Assembly: GCF_910592395.1 (NCBI RefSeq)
Contig: NC_088324.1
Span: 15,156,953-15,216,952 of the forward strand
From: Lineus longissimus
Lineage: Eukaryota; Nemertea; Pilidiophora; Heteronemertea; Lineidae
Reading direction: 5' to 3'
DNA: 60,000 bases
The notes under the pieces: generated by a model
The model's database searches: none
Seen by the model: only the letters and a program-made list of their open reading frames with translations
Told to the model about the DNA's origin: nothing
Shown: piece after piece, positions 21,064 to 34,420 of the stretch
How the letters are laid out: each line of letters opens with the position of its first letter
Numbering within the stretch: the stretch's first letter is position 1
Position numbers and translations under genes: made by a program

Positions 21064-24000
21064 GAAAAAAAGTTCGTTTTTCTATGATATAGGATTTTAG
21101 CTTTGCGACCCTTAGACATAAGGATATTTTTTCGATCCAAAATATCCTACTCTGGTAATGAATCTTTGTTCAATTAACAACATCATATGTGAACCAAATT
21201 AGCAAAACTTTCATAAATATTTTATAAGGCTAATCATAAAAATGAAAAAAAGACATCAATTGTGCACTAATTGGCTCGTTTGTGCGTTTAGGTTCATCAA
21301 ATATAGATGTGGCCACATTTCAAATATCATAAAAAGATCCTAATCGACCGAAAACTTGTTTTCAATAAGTTATGGCATCGTGAGGCCATAACCATGACAG
21401 CGTTATCGCTCGGTAATGATAATTTCACGAGGTTTCAATCGGTTTCCTAGTAACGGATATCAAACTGTCAGAATTTGATCATAGTGGACTCGTTCTCTGG
21501 TAATTGGACATGATGAAATAAACTTTCTACCTTATTTTGACGAAAGACAGAAACAGCAGAAGATTTACCACCAAAATGTAATAGTAGTGCTGACGCAGAG
21601 AAGTTGAACAACCGCTGTGTAACACACTATTTTAGACGACTCAGACAGATGCCTCCTACGGTGGGCCGGTTTTGGAATATACTCTTTATTTAGTATTTCT
21701 TTCATAAACGTTCATTATCAAAATGTAACCTGAGGTTGGTTCTGCAGTTTTTTGTTCATCAGCTCAAGTTCTCCACCACAATAAGTTTCGTTTACGAATA
21801 CAATAACAGCAACACAATAACCTGTTTCTTTTAGACTCATTTCCCTGTGAAATATCATCCGTTTCTTTGAGTCGGGTAACGAGGTGAAACCGTAACCTAC
21901 GTCATTACTATCTGAATGATAATGCCACCATGCTATACATGAAAAAAGCTTTTAATTCGCAATGTGTGAACGGTTAGAACTACTTTTAGCAGACTCAGCT
22001 GCACGCTTACGAAAACCGTTGATAGGTGTATCATGCGAGGATGAATTGATTTTGCACTTTAGTATTACAGTTGAGAAAGCTCTTCAATTATCTAGCTGGT
22101 TGGTGTAGAGACTTTCTCTTCACTCTAACCCTACCCGTAGCCCCCGAAAAGAGATTAAATTTCACCAGGATAAATTGACGACATTGCTTCAGCCATGGGA
22201 TTTTATTTATTTTATTCATCTTGATCAACTTATGTCTAAAGAAAATGGCTTCATCATAAGCCGTTTCGCCTTTTTGGTAAAGCGAAGTAAATGGATGTAT
22301 ACCCCAGCCCAATAAAAGCTTTCAGCCTTCCCAGAAGTTCTGTTGGCCGAAGCAAATTGTTTTGGAGTATGCCCAGTATATCATGAGAAGTGAAAGGCAG
22401 TTTCTGAAGTAGCTAGAGCTAGCGATCGATGATGGACAAGGTAAATAAGGTGATGACCCATGATGATGTTTGCAAATGTATTTCTGTGAGAATAGAAAAG
22501 GAAATTGAATTGCCTCGTGAATGTATACTGGTATGTACATGGTCGTATGGTGTAGGCATTGGACACTTTGTATTACGACCCAGGAAACCTCCATAACTCT
22601 CGGAAAGGGAACATTACGGTCAGTTAACTGACTGTGGTGGCAACAAATCTTAACCTCTCAAGATTTTTACAGAGGTTTTCCTTTTAAGGTAATGCGAATT
22701 AGTTCATATCAGTACTCGACACCTTTACACCACAGGAACACAGCACTGGAGATCAAGAAGTTTCTATCAATTTGACCTTTTTTCTGACTGTTAGCGCTGG
22801 CATGGTCCTATTGCCATCTTCGACAGTTAGACCATGCAGATGGTTTCGTCTCCGAATAAAGGATGGACAATTAATTGACCAATAAACCAAACCTGTCCCG
22901 CGCTGTCAGCCAGAGTGGCTCGGGATGTTAGTACATTGCACCGGTTATGTGAAGACTCTAGAAGGTGTTTGGTTCTATTTGATCTGTCATCTCAGTCGCC
23001 TAGCTCTGACAGGTTACGGATGTAATATCAATTGCTGGGATGCCTATTATGCACCATGGTCAGAAATTGGGATATATGGATAGATGAGATGTGTGTCTAT
23101 TACGAACAGCACATCACAATGCATGCTGCATGCACGAAGCATCCAACGGAAAAAGCATTTCTTACCATACAATGTATAATATTTAGTTGTATCTCCTTTT
23201 AAGTGACTGTACTTGTAACTGGTACACACATTATACTGAAGTAATAACCAAAAAAAGATGCAATCATGCCTCTTCCTATCATAAGTTACATCTTATCACG
23301 AAAGACACTTATGACATGTCGTCACCTATTCTACCGTCTTAAATTCCAGAGAGGAATTTGCCAATAAATATGACTCTACCATACGTCATGTACTTCTGAG
23401 CAATATGGACATATTTTCCGATTCCAGAGTAGAGAACATAAGTCCACCTTATCCGAGGCGAAGAGAAGACGCAACTTGTCAGTGAAATGGTTCATTTTTT
23501 TATTTCTGCTGTCATCATGGCTTAGTTTGTATTGGTAAGGAAGATGAGACGTTGCATTATTGACGCCTTTGCACGACAGGGCGGATGCCGTTTATGATCA
23601 GACTGTCACAAGTGGTGCTGGCTAAACCTTAGACAGAATCACTTCTGCACTCGCCAGTATCATCAAGTCTTTCTTAAGAAGAGAAGAAGACTTGGTGACT
23701 CAGGGCTGCTGGCAATTTTCGAATTTGAGAATTTTCATCATTGACGTCTTTGCACTAGAGGCCTGGAACTTTCTTTGTGAACTCTGATATTTACCAACGA
23801 TTTCTCAAGGTTTTCTCTTTCTTCTTCTAAAAGCGTTTCTTAGTAACCTATCAAGATCATCGTAAGAGTCTGACATTTGTACTAAATTGCAACAAAGCAG
23901 AAAGAATGAAGGAACACAGGCACACAACATAATGTTTTTGATACACACTACAAAGACTTCTCTTTATCAAACAAAAAATCCAGTTGCCAAGATGGTAAAA

Positions 24001-26135
24001 AGACATATTGTAAGTGAAATTGACATTCAAATATCGAAATACAGTCTGTTCTTGAGAATCTGACACAAAACAAAGGAAACGTGGCAGTGCAGTCACATTC
24101 ATTGCAAAGCACCAATTTAAAGCACATTCTTGAAAATAAAGGCCAAGTGTGATTCAGCGCGGGAAAACGACGCCCGACCTTAGTGGGTGCAGATCGAAAT
24201 CATTCCATGGACCATCTCCATTTTCTGTTAATGGCTCAAGAGGAAAAACTAGCGTGTACATGACACAATAAGATACAGTCATAACAGTACAACTATCAAC
24301 CAACACAGCAAACTCGTGCCGATATCTCTGTATCCGGGCTCCGTATCAAGTGAATTGATCTTCAATTTGTCACCATTTATCATCGAGTGGCTACACATCA
24401 CACCATGTGGACAATATCGCCATCGGTAATAGCTCCATGTAATAACCAGTGACTGTGATATCGCCAATTTAGGGATGCTTTCTGCGGTCGTGGCTATGGA
24501 TTCGTGAATGTAGTGGAATCATAGTTAACTCTGTATACGGTTTGACTGAGATGTCATCCCGAGATGTGAACAAATGCAGTGTGAGCCAGTGTACCATCCT
24601 GAGAGCCTTATCCAGACTGGCATGACAGATAAAGCCACGGGCATCACCACAAGATCTCGCGACAGATCTTCAGATTGCTCCCTGGCCTATTCTGTTTTTT
24701 GTTACTAGAAATCCCTAGAGTATGATGTAAAGTTATCAAAAAGTCATTAAAACGGTGTTGTATCAAGATGGTTTCAGACAGCAAAGCAAGATGATGAGCT
24801 GAGACAAGCCAAAGTAAATGAATGGTTAGAAGTTGTTCAGCCATTGTTTATTGACCGATAAAAAGTGATGAGAACGTTAGCGGTGCTTGAATCACTGTTG
24901 TTAGTTACAGTTGATACGGATTTACAGCACTCTAGGGCTCTATTACAACTGATAACAGTGTCACACTCATTCGTCCATTGCGCCTCGAAGGAAGAACCTC
25001 ACGCAGCTTCCTAGCAAGTGACTCAAGTGATTTTAAGGCAAATCACATTCGTCATGCTGGCATGGGATTCTTAAGGCAAGTAAGTTAAAGGAAAGTGGTT
25101 AGTTTAGGCTAGCTACTTTTGAGGCAAGTCATCTTTAAAACAATTGTTTTAAGGTGAATGTTTATACGACAGTGATTTCAAATCGACTGGGAGAGTCATC
25201 TTTGAATCGTACACCATTTGGGAATTGACTAAAGAGAAGTTATAGTTCGTATCTTTTCCAGTCAGACGAGAGAAGTGAACTTTGTAACACAGAGTGTACT
25301 AGGGGGTCTTCAGATTTTAGTCCTTTGCATTGCTCGAGAGCGGCTGAAGTCACATAACGCCCACAACGCCCATGATTATCATGTTTAAGAAGCAGTTGGG
25401 AATAGCCCAAGGATAGATCAATGATAAGAATGGCCTCAAGTCTTGGCAGTGAAGACACAATTGGGGAAATGGACTATTCCATCCTGTCGTATCTAGCTCG
25501 CCTGGCAGAATAGCCTGTATAGCACGATATCAAATACAGGAAGGAGAACTATTCCATGGGACGTTAAGAAGGAAGGAAAGAAGGCTATTACGGGGATAGC
25601 GGTAGTGATGGAGGACTCCAATGGGTGGCATTTTCAAGGTCATAAATCCAACCATGCTAGCTCGGATTGTGTATAATTATCCGACGTCGTCATAAATCTT
25701 GGACTTCTTCTGAGTATTATTTGGTTCATGATTTATAGCAATGCATTGATCTATCGGGATGTATTAAGCGATCGAGCGAAAAGAGGAGTTCGGGCAGTAA
25801 ATGCGACAGCATGCCAACGGCTATGTTCTCACATTTCTAAAGAAAAGTATCGACTTATTACACGTGTTGAATTATTTAATATCAGGAGAACTGGTCCTTC
25901 GTAATATGTTTCCTTGAAATCGTTCTTTCAAAGAAATATCCTTTCATGCTGAGAGGAAGTTGGATTGGTTATTCACAGTACGTTACAGAATCAGTTAAAT
26001 AATGAAAACGTGGATTGAAAACACCCCAGAGCATGGGTTGCTCGAATGGGCTATTAAGGTTGGCTGAATCATGGTAAGAAATGAGTTTTTAAGGCCTGTC
26101 TTATGCCTATGGTGGAACGTGTTATCTCTTGATAA

Positions 26136-26225
26136 ACAAGGCATTACGCTTTGACAAACTCTTGGTATACAAGGCATTACACTTTGACAACCCCCTGGTA
26201 CACGAGGCGTTCATCTTGAATCAAC
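26136..26225. repeat. 33-bp tandem repeat, about 2.7 copies
   Basis: Units begin at 26136, 26169 and 26202 (ACAAGGCATTACGCTTTGAC and relatives). Because 33 is a multiple of three, the + strand frame 26129-26380 (83 codons) reads an 11-residue repeat like KALRFDKLLVY. I do not recognise the product and leave it as a repeat. Confidence 0.8.
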
Positions 26226-27561
26226 GTTATGCGCAAAGATTGTTTTACAGTACTGTCAGTGCTGTCAGCGATGCTGCCCACGTATATCAGATCATTGCCA
26301 ACACAAACAGAATGAATAATGCAGAGACTGATATTGTTGAAAAACTCTTGAGTGAATTCTGGTGCCTTGGTGTGATGTAATGCAGAACAAGAGTATCTTT
26401 CAGGGGGAAGTATCGAATCGTGTTACAACAATCTTTATTACAAAAGCTTGGGATTCTTGCTCCATCTCGTGAATACTGTTAAGCGATCATTCGGAACTGA
26501 TCAGGCGAATTGACACACTTAGATCGACAAGCGAGAGGTGATCAGCGCCGAGAGAGATCAGACAAGCTTCATCTGACGAAACCTGCTGTTAGACGGGAGG
26601 AGGCTTCACGAAGTGTTCATGGTCATGAAACCATTGTTTGCCTGTGTAAAACGTGTAGCTCTATGTAACCCCAGTGTCATATACACTGCTGTGAGTACCT
26701 TGAGAGCACACACGATAAACAAAGACACATAAAGGGGTACGCGTGCAGAAAACACGTCCCATTTTATTTTGGGTTGTCTTCGTGAGTGAACACCATCAGA
26801 CTCAGTGATGACAGTGGGCAGGTCAACATCACGGAGAGATACATAAAAGGAGCACGTAACCAAGTGTTTATCGTTCGAGGCCGGTTGAGTGTGGCTGCTA
26901 AACCTAATGAAACAGATGAGCCATGTCTCCGTCTCTGTCGTTATGGTAGTAATTTACTTTTCTAATCAACTTAGCGACTTAATGTGGTCTAGAAAGCGGG
27001 AAATCAAGTGAAGCATAAACTAAAACCCACTCGGCGATCGTTATAAATATTTGACATCGTCCGATGGCATAATTGACACTCTAACTACTCCAACAATTTG
27101 CCGACGTATAGTTGGCACAGACATCCTTCTCGTCAAAGTGTTAAATATTGACATTCAGCAACACACGATATTAAAGCGAAAATCATTGAAGAGTTGTTTC
27201 CTATCTAAAAAGAGCTATTGGCTCTACAAATGGCCCAATGTTTCAAATTATTGACACACGTAAACTGCTTCCAGTACGAGAGTATCAGGTTGACTCGTAA
27301 TTTCAAGTTATGATCAATATTACGCATCAGTCACATGCTTTTGGCACAAGTATAGAACAACTCAAAAGGTGTGCAAAAACGCTTGATGTAATTATACTTT
27401 CAACCAGAAAGTTCGAAACGTTTGAAATGTTCTGATCAATATTGGGTGCGGATTGTAACAGGAAGAAATAAGATGTTTTTATTGCATGGTTTCCTCACGT
27501 ATCGGCATGCGTTTCATTCAAAACTAGACGATCACTTCTTTTGCAATTGCTCAGGGATATA

Positions 27562-27605
27562 GAAGGGGTGACAGCTTATTATGTAATATCACCCGTCACC
27601 CCTTC
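27562..27605. repeat. Perfect 11-bp-stem hairpin
   Basis: GAAGGGGTGAC (27562-27572) is the exact reverse complement of GTCACCCCTTC (27595-27605), with a 22-base AT-rich loop. It lies 186 bp downstream of the donor of the signal-peptide exon. No terminator-type T-run follows. Confidence 0.8.
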
Positions 27606-27790
27606 CAGTAACGTGACCAACTGCGAATGCGACAAGTGCGATTAGTTATGCGTGAGCGATGACTGGTAACGACGGTAAGAAAAACATTAATTTGAAACTG
27701 ACCCCTTATGTCGGCGGATTGAATTTTACATAATATCATATCAAAGTGGAAAAAGATTGAAAAATATTTTATTCAAGAATTTCTCCTTAC

Positions 27791-27940
27791 CTTATGTGCT
27801 GAAGATGGTTGATCGCCGTGCATAAGACTGTAGAGTTCACAGCTAAAGCAAGGTGCATGAGCCGCCGCCTGTATCAGATTTATCACCCCGGCAAGAGCGA
27901 GAAACTGAATCAAAAGATCCGTACAATGTCTAAACTCCAT
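27791..27940 (-). CDS. Candidate first coding exon, secreted protein
   Basis: A 50-codon open frame on the minus strand from ATG 27940 (G at -3, G at +4) to 27791, ending cleanly at AAG followed by the strong donor GTAAGGAG (27790-27783), phase 0. It encodes a textbook signal peptide: short n-region MEFRHCTD, hydrophobic LLIQFLALAGVINLI, and an A-H-A cleavage site at about residue 29. The mature start PCFSCELYSLMHG carries a C-x2-C pair. It lies 203 bp from a divergent candidate exon on the other strand. The downstream exons, toward lower coordinates, were not identified, so the product is unknown. It is a prediction from signal peptide, start context and donor together; a chance frame is possible. 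Confidence 0.6.
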
Positions 27941-28143
27941 TTCTGATGCTGAAAATCCTAATGGCCAAGTCGAACTGCTTCAAATAATCCAAAAATGAAT
28001 TATTATTCTTAAGCTTCCCGGTTGTTCTGGTGTCACGTGTCAGCTAGACCCATCCGATTGGCTGATACAGTACGATTGGCATCATGTGACTATGTAATTT
28101 CCGGTATGGAGCATAGGTTGCTAGGAAACTAGAGTTACCTAAA
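27941..28143. promoter_or_regulatory. Candidate bidirectional promoter with X-box
   Basis: A 203-bp spacer between two head-to-head ATGs. On the minus strand 28129-28117 reads GTTTCCTAGCAAC, matching the RFX X-box half-sites (GTNNCC, 1-nt spacer, RGNAAC). Also present are an E-box CACGTG (28034-28039) and two inverted CCAAT boxes (ATTGG at 28057-28061 and 28075-28079). No TATA box lies between the ATGs. Confidence 0.55.
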
Positions 28144-28213
28144 ATGTCCACCGTCTGTCTGTGTCTGGATAAGGCGCCAACCAACTCGCCTACCTTCTCG
28201 AATGCTACTTTTA
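28144..28213 (+). CDS. Candidate first coding exon, divergent gene
   Basis: ATG 28144 in a good context (AAAATGT, A at -3) opens a 70-nt frame starting MSTVCLCLDKAPTNSPTFSN, ending in phase 1 at the donor GTGAGTAT (28214-28221). An RFX-type X-box lies 15 bases upstream of the ATG, which in animals usually marks genes of cilia. No signal peptide. I do not recognise the product, and downstream exons between 28.2 and 38 kb were not found. The frame also runs 60 codons through the donor to a stop, so a short unspliced ORF is the alternative. Confidence 0.45.
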
Positions 28214-28917
28214 GTGAGTATATAAAAAGATGGTTTCGCCTGATCCCCTTTTTTATGGCTCAATATTCCGTTCCACCTGTCTGCTGCTTATCATACACCT
28301 CCAGGATGCGTCCCTCTTCACGATAATAGACCTGGCCCTGGAGAGAGAAAGGTAGACACAATGGTTAAAGAGAACCAATCAGGAAGGCAGATACTAGTGT
28401 GGTGATCTTCGTGACATGACACGTCCATCAGGCCGGTTCTTCTTCGGCGGAACACAATGGGATAGGGACATGCTTATTATCACGATAGGGAAGCTAGGCA
28501 AATCGGACGCCCCTATTACCCAAGTCAACATACCCCAAAGTCATTGTGTTGCTCTGACGCGAAACCAATTGGACGACTGATAATACGTGTTCTGTCCGTT
28601 GAACTACCACACTGATAACTTGCGATAGCTAGCTGAACTTGTAGGCTAGTTTGCAATAAAGCCATTCATGGGATCCAAGATGTTATTTTATGTACCCTGA
28701 TGCCTGCTCAAGCCAATGTAAGAGTAACCTAACAAAGCAGTTAATCATTTCTATCAAGTCGTACAAAATAGGGCGGTCACCATCAGTCATTCTCTCCGAT
28801 TCCAACCTCCCATTCCTGCAGTCTCAGTCATCGACCATGCTAGCCGATAATCACAGTCATTATTTAGGTTCCGATCAACAAAGTCCGCCATTACCGTGGG
28901 GATAACCCCTCATTTCC

Positions 28918-29270
28918 ACCGCATCACGTGCGTCGGGAGGGACGTGCACGCTTATCGAGAGGCTTCCTGAGGGCTACCAGGGTAAGATATGCAATTACCT
29001 TGCGTCTTAATAATGTCAACATACAGAGCCGGTGGTTGTACTATGCAGTCTGAAGGGCTCCTCATATCCGCGGCATCACGTTCCCGGGGATGGAACCTGC
29101 ACTCTCATCAATGGGCTTCTTACGGGTATTATGGTCTGACAACAATTGCCTTGTGTCTTTATAATGATTCTCTTTTGGTCGTACCATGCAGTATCTAGAA
29201 CCCATGGTACAGTACTTATCATTCATTACCTGGAGTCGACAACCTTGTGTTTTGATGATGCCAATGTAGA
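28918..29270. repeat. Degenerate tandem repeat of about 150 bp, 2.3 copies
   Basis: Copy starts near 28918 and 29069 share CCGC(G)GCATCACGT, CTTATC or CTCATC, GGGCTTC, CAATTACCTTGCGTCTTAAT versus CAATTGCCTTGTGTCTTTAT, and TACTATGCAGT versus TACCATGCAGT. A further partial block (CAACCTTGTGTTTTGATGAT) begins near 29239. Confidence 0.7.
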
Positions 29271-32200
29271 ACCCGCCTTGTCTGCACATGAGCGACAAAG
29301 GCCGAAGGCACTTCAAAGAGGTCGCTGAATTGCATCGCTCATGTCTATCTGCATCATTAGGAAAGCGGCCTTCCCTTTTCAACATACTCCACTCTGAGCC
29401 GTCTCGGACTTCGTTGTGCAGGCTACGGAGAGAATTTCTCTCGAGGTTCAGAATGTTTGTCGATGGCTACACTTTCAAAACTCTACCCACATTCCCAATG
29501 CACTGATTTGATCTGGTATCGATGTGTTGTCACTGATGCTCAGAGTGCATTGATTAGCAATCATATGACCAGGCTATCAATAAGGGAACCCCAGACAGAA
29601 GAAAGTCAAGGTTTGATTCAACACACATCTTACCGAACACATCGATTTACACCTGATCTGATCCACCGTGTATGATCAGTGACAAGTGCGGTCATATGAA
29701 TTTGTGTGATGATTTCAAATCTACATGACCGAATGAAGTGATGGCATTGACTCGTATGGATTGGAGCTTTTTCATTTTCTGTTGGTCTATGATTATTTTA
29801 CCAAGATGTTCCAATAGCATCGTAAGAGCAATCTCTTTTGGACAATGAGTGCCTTGAGGAGGGGGGAAGGGGGGGGGGATGTTCTGTGTAGTCGAAGTGG
29901 TAGGCCAGGGAGAGTAATACGGATACTGATGTAAACGTCACTCATGGACCATCTTTCCATGAGAAAACACACTTTACAAAGATACGACAGTCTTTCTACT
30001 ACAAATGAAATGATTTATTGATGAGTAGTGCAATGTTATCTAACAGCCTCTAATTATCAAACAGATTTAAAAACTAGACCAATGATTATACCTTGACGTT
30101 AGCGCACATATCGATCAATTGCAGACTACACCTCAAAAAGATTAGTTTTTTAGGCTCAAAATGGTAACAACAGACATTTTCAATCTTCCTCACTATTGCT
30201 AAATATAGAAAAATGGCATGTATTTCTTCAGGAGAGGAGGCTACTAACGGAGTACCTCTGTAGTTCAGAATGAGATATATGCCTCAGGATGCTGTCAAGT
30301 TCAGAATGCGAACATGTTAATAACAATCAAGGAAGAATGGTGTAATCATGGTCAGTCTACGCACTCTTCGGATTGTATCACATAGCTTGCGAGTTTCAGA
30401 TAAGCAGTTTAGGCCTGAAGACTGTCATTTCACTTGACATATATGAGATGTCTATGCATTTATAGCACACTACCTAGAAAGCGTTTTTCCAACAAACCAA
30501 GTCTAAATAAACAATCTCGTGTTGAAACGCTGATATGGTCTTTGCCCCAAAGCGATAATTTCACCCACGACATCTTATTTAGAGCTAGCCTTTGTCACCA
30601 AGGTATCCGCTATTTTGGTTGCAAAGACAACAATCGAACAAGCCTATCGCGTAGCTAAGCGAGTAACTAAGCTTATTGCCTTACATTCGGGAGATTTCCG
30701 TCGAGGATGCAATGAGCGCACCAATAACTCCTTTGGGTTGGCCATGCTGCTTTCAGTGTGGGGGAACCGTAAATGCCAAGTAACTAGCAATGTCCGGAGT
30801 CAAGAACACTTGTTGCTGGTAGAATCAGCCTTGATAACACAGCGTCAACATCTAATAGATAGTTAAACAATATATATCAGAGCTCAAAACAACAAATATA
30901 GAGGCGCTTAGAGCAGAGGATCTGATCTGACAAATGGAATATCCTCGAACTCGAGATGTCTAGGGGCAAGTAGGATTTGCCATCAGGCTAAGCTGTACTG
31001 AATTCTCCAAACAAAAGAGTAGTCTGTTGCCAACATGAGACGATGAAATGTGAGACAAAGCCGATATAGTTTGTTTTGTCATGCTTTGTTCAGAGTACAT
31101 GTTGAAGGTTCAGACATCAACGACTGTATGGCATGACTGAAGCCTTTTAATGTTGTCTATTTTTATGATGCTGACATGGTTTTTTGGAAAAAGGCTTGAA
31201 CATGTTTATAAAAAGTCTTTCGAAAAATCCTTTTTGAACTTCCATTATTTGCTCTCTCGCTTTGTGTCAGGGTTTAAAGCCTCAACATCTCCCAAGCTAC
31301 CGAACCGAGTACTGAAGTTTATAAGTATTTTCATGTTATTTTCGATATCATATCAACTATAAACGTTTTCTTTGAAATAGAAGGTCAAAGCTTAATCACA
31401 AAAAAGCAATACTTTCTGAAGGATTTTTAAAACTCGTTAGTACGGAATTTCTAATTTTTCATCTCAATAACAATACCTTTCTGATGAGGATCCCGTTTAC
31501 TCGTTGTTGGCGCACGCTGTACACACTACCTCCATACGGAAGCCACGGAACCCATGCAAACCTTGATCTCACAAAGACCCCATGTATATGGGGACCCTCC
31601 CTCCTCCTAGAACTGAGAAGCCCATCATCCTCCCACATCCCTTCCATCGATCAACCCCCTCACCAAGGGTGAACCAGGTTGTTCTTCTCGAAAATTGTCT
31701 GTAGCTGGTCAGGTAGGTCTTGATTTAACAAAAAATCTACCTACAACGAGTATGTCATCAACGAAAGTTCTATCCTAGAAGGTATGTAGCCTCAGGTTAC
31801 GAAACTCCGCAGTTAAAATCAACAAGGTATGAACTACCCCATGTGCTCTTGTTAAAGATATAGGAACCAACAACAACAATAGTATGATATTGATTTCGTC
31901 TCATCAAGTTTCTTGGCATATCGAAAATACACTCATTCTTTTTCTTGGCACTGCTTATAAGCTTGAGAGGCAAATCCCACTGACTCTTGACTTACTTCGT
32001 CTTTGCACCATATTTAGAACGAGATTGTTCCGCGGAAGAGTCTCAGTTACATTTTGTATCCGATGAGGTGCATATTGATGAGTGGCATCATTTCTTTTGT
32101 GCATGCACGTCTTACCGTATAAGAACGAAATCTTCATGCCAGGGATAAGAGTCTAGAATGATGCAGTAACTATACCTGCTGATAAGAATGATTTAGTGTT

Positions 32201-34149
32201 TAGTTTTTAGCGTTGTAAACATCACCTTCCTTACACCCTAGCCGTGAAACAGAGATACCACGAAAGGTTCTGTGGACGGTCTCTGCTAATTGGATTGATA
32301 GGGCGACAAATGGCAGGAAATCAATACAATGGGATCATGGCGCCTCGTTTAATTGGCGAGACATGGCGAAACGGTTGCCAGGATTGCTGATGGTGCGCTG
32401 AGAAATCTTACCAGGATAAAGAGAATTTGCGATGGAGACAAAGGCAATGATGTCAAAGAGCTTCGTAGATTTCTCATGTAGCCTCTTATTCATGGTGAAA
32501 GAAACTCTCGACTCAGAGACAAAGGAATATTAATGGGAAAATAGCGCGAGGGATTTCGAGGGTTGTAAGTGGAGCCGAGATTCATGTCGGAGACAATCCT
32601 AGATAACGAGACAATATGAAAATGGTTAACAGGATTTCATGTAGCGACAAGAAATTTATCTAATGCTGAAGAGACGAAATGCTGGCAACAATATATAGAG
32701 AAATATCGAAGGTTGGAGTGGATTTTATGTTGCTCCGAGAGATTCTGTCAAGAACATTTATAACGAAAATAGATCGGGGAAGATGTCAGATAAACCGAAC
32801 TAACTACAAAAGAAACTTTGAAATGTTAGATACACTGTAGATCAAGTTCTTTTATGCTAACGTTCCTAGCTTGGGGGCATCGATTTGCTATATTGCCGGG
32901 CTTTATATTGCTACAGCTTTTCGCATGCGTGGTATATAAGGTTAATTTGTAAGAAAAGGGCAAAGGATGAACTCGGATCTTCTGCATACCCGCCAGCTTT
33001 AGTAGCATTACCAATAGAAATGACTAATTTCGTAATGAAATGGACAACGGCAATGTATTACTGATCGTCTCGCCGCTGACTTAAATATCCCCGCAGGCAA
33101 CTGCATGCACTCTAATCGAATGAAACCAACTGCTCGATCAGACTAATTGGTCTCAAGAGGACATAGTCGGATAATCAATGCTAAAAAAGAGGAATTCGTC
33201 TGAATGATGTTATTGGGAAAACACCTGCAGTGTTCAATAACACCGTTCTTAGTCTATTTTGTTTCGTTGGAGGAACACATTTGCTTTCGATAAAAAGGCA
33301 ACATAACTGGTTTTATATGCTTCAATTTCCTCTTGTGACAGATTTCTGTTCATTCTTTATTTCCAAAGAAAGTCGTGGTAGATGGTTCGTTCATTTACTA
33401 TCCCAAAAACCTTGTCCAGTGATGCTGTTGATCCTGGTGATAGTGTTTTACTTCACTCGGTATATACAGAAACGTAAAGCATCCAAGCTTAAACGTAGTC
33501 GTTCGTCTGAATTCTTCCATGCTGCATTAGACTACAAAACCTATTGAAAGAATTTTCCTCTTTGCAGCCAGTTATACGAATCTAAGTGGAACTACATGCG
33601 GCTATGCAGCGTACCTAATTAGTAAGGGGAGGGTGAGATGCGAAAAATCAATAGATGACTTCGATGGTGTATTTGGCTATACACCTGCACAATATGAAGT
33701 AAATTCCGTTGCTTCCATTCCAGCAGAGAGAAGTAGCTATTGGAGTGCGCAAGGTTAAACCTCTAGTGATTTAAACAGTGGACGCAGTAGAAATCAACCT
33801 TCTGTTACTTAGGAGAGAGCACCAGGGCATGTCACAACCATTATCATTGCCGTTGATGTGGGGTTTGCAGATACTGCAACTGGTCCACAAATTGACGGCA
33901 ACGTACGGCGTCTGCTGGTATCATTTCCGCAGTCATGGCAGTGTGGTTAGAAATACCGGACCGATCATGACGGGTGTGTGTTGCTGATAATCAACCGAGT
34001 TACGTGGTCTGACTGAATCAGCAATGACGGTTTGATGAATGGTGTCAGCATGTACATCTTTCCTGGCTGGATCAGACAGGGGAGGGTCATTTGGTTAAGC
34101 AATGGCAAATATTGCCCTGGTGAGGTGGTGGCGGTGGCGATCGCGCTTG

Positions 34150-34420
34150 TCAAATGGCTTCAGTATAGATTTGCTAGTTTCCCATTGTGCTTTTCTTCAT
34201 CAGTTGCTTTAGAATTGCTTGGTTAGTTTTCTCAGTGACCCCATATAAACGATACACTCTAGCTATGTGTTCATCAATGACTTAAGAATAGATTTGGAAG
34301 TTTCCCCAATGAAGCCGAATATGAAACATCAGTGGCTTTAGAATCGGTTTGCTAGTTTCCCCCGCGGAGGCCGAATAAACAAGACACATTCTGCTTTGTT
34401 CACATTCTGGCTTCAAGCGG
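34150..34420. repeat. Degenerate 60-75-bp tandem repeat, about 4 units
   Basis: Blocks of the type GGCTT(T/C)AGAAT, GATTTGCTAGTTTCCC, and GCCGAATA recur at about 34155, 34207, 34280 and 34335, with a partial copy near 34412. The units are strongly diverged, so this is an old array. Confidence 0.55.

Larger units (their letters stand above)
14987..27790. other. Intergenic or unresolved region
   Basis: No gene can be supported across this 12.8-kb stretch. It holds a 26-bp tandem repeat at 16756-16846, an (ACT)n microsatellite at 21010-21063, a 33-bp repeat at 26136-26225, a long hairpin at 27562-27605 and a few isolated exon-like frames (15436-15515 on +, 17657-17899 on -). If the signal-peptide exon ending at 27791 is real, part of this region is its downstream intronic sequence. 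Confidence 0.5.

Noticed and set aside
31459-31790. Minus-strand VDDIL-like peptide near 31760 suggestive of reverse transcriptase
   Set aside because: Stops interrupt the frame on both sides and no other RT motif is present; too weak to call a LINE remnant.
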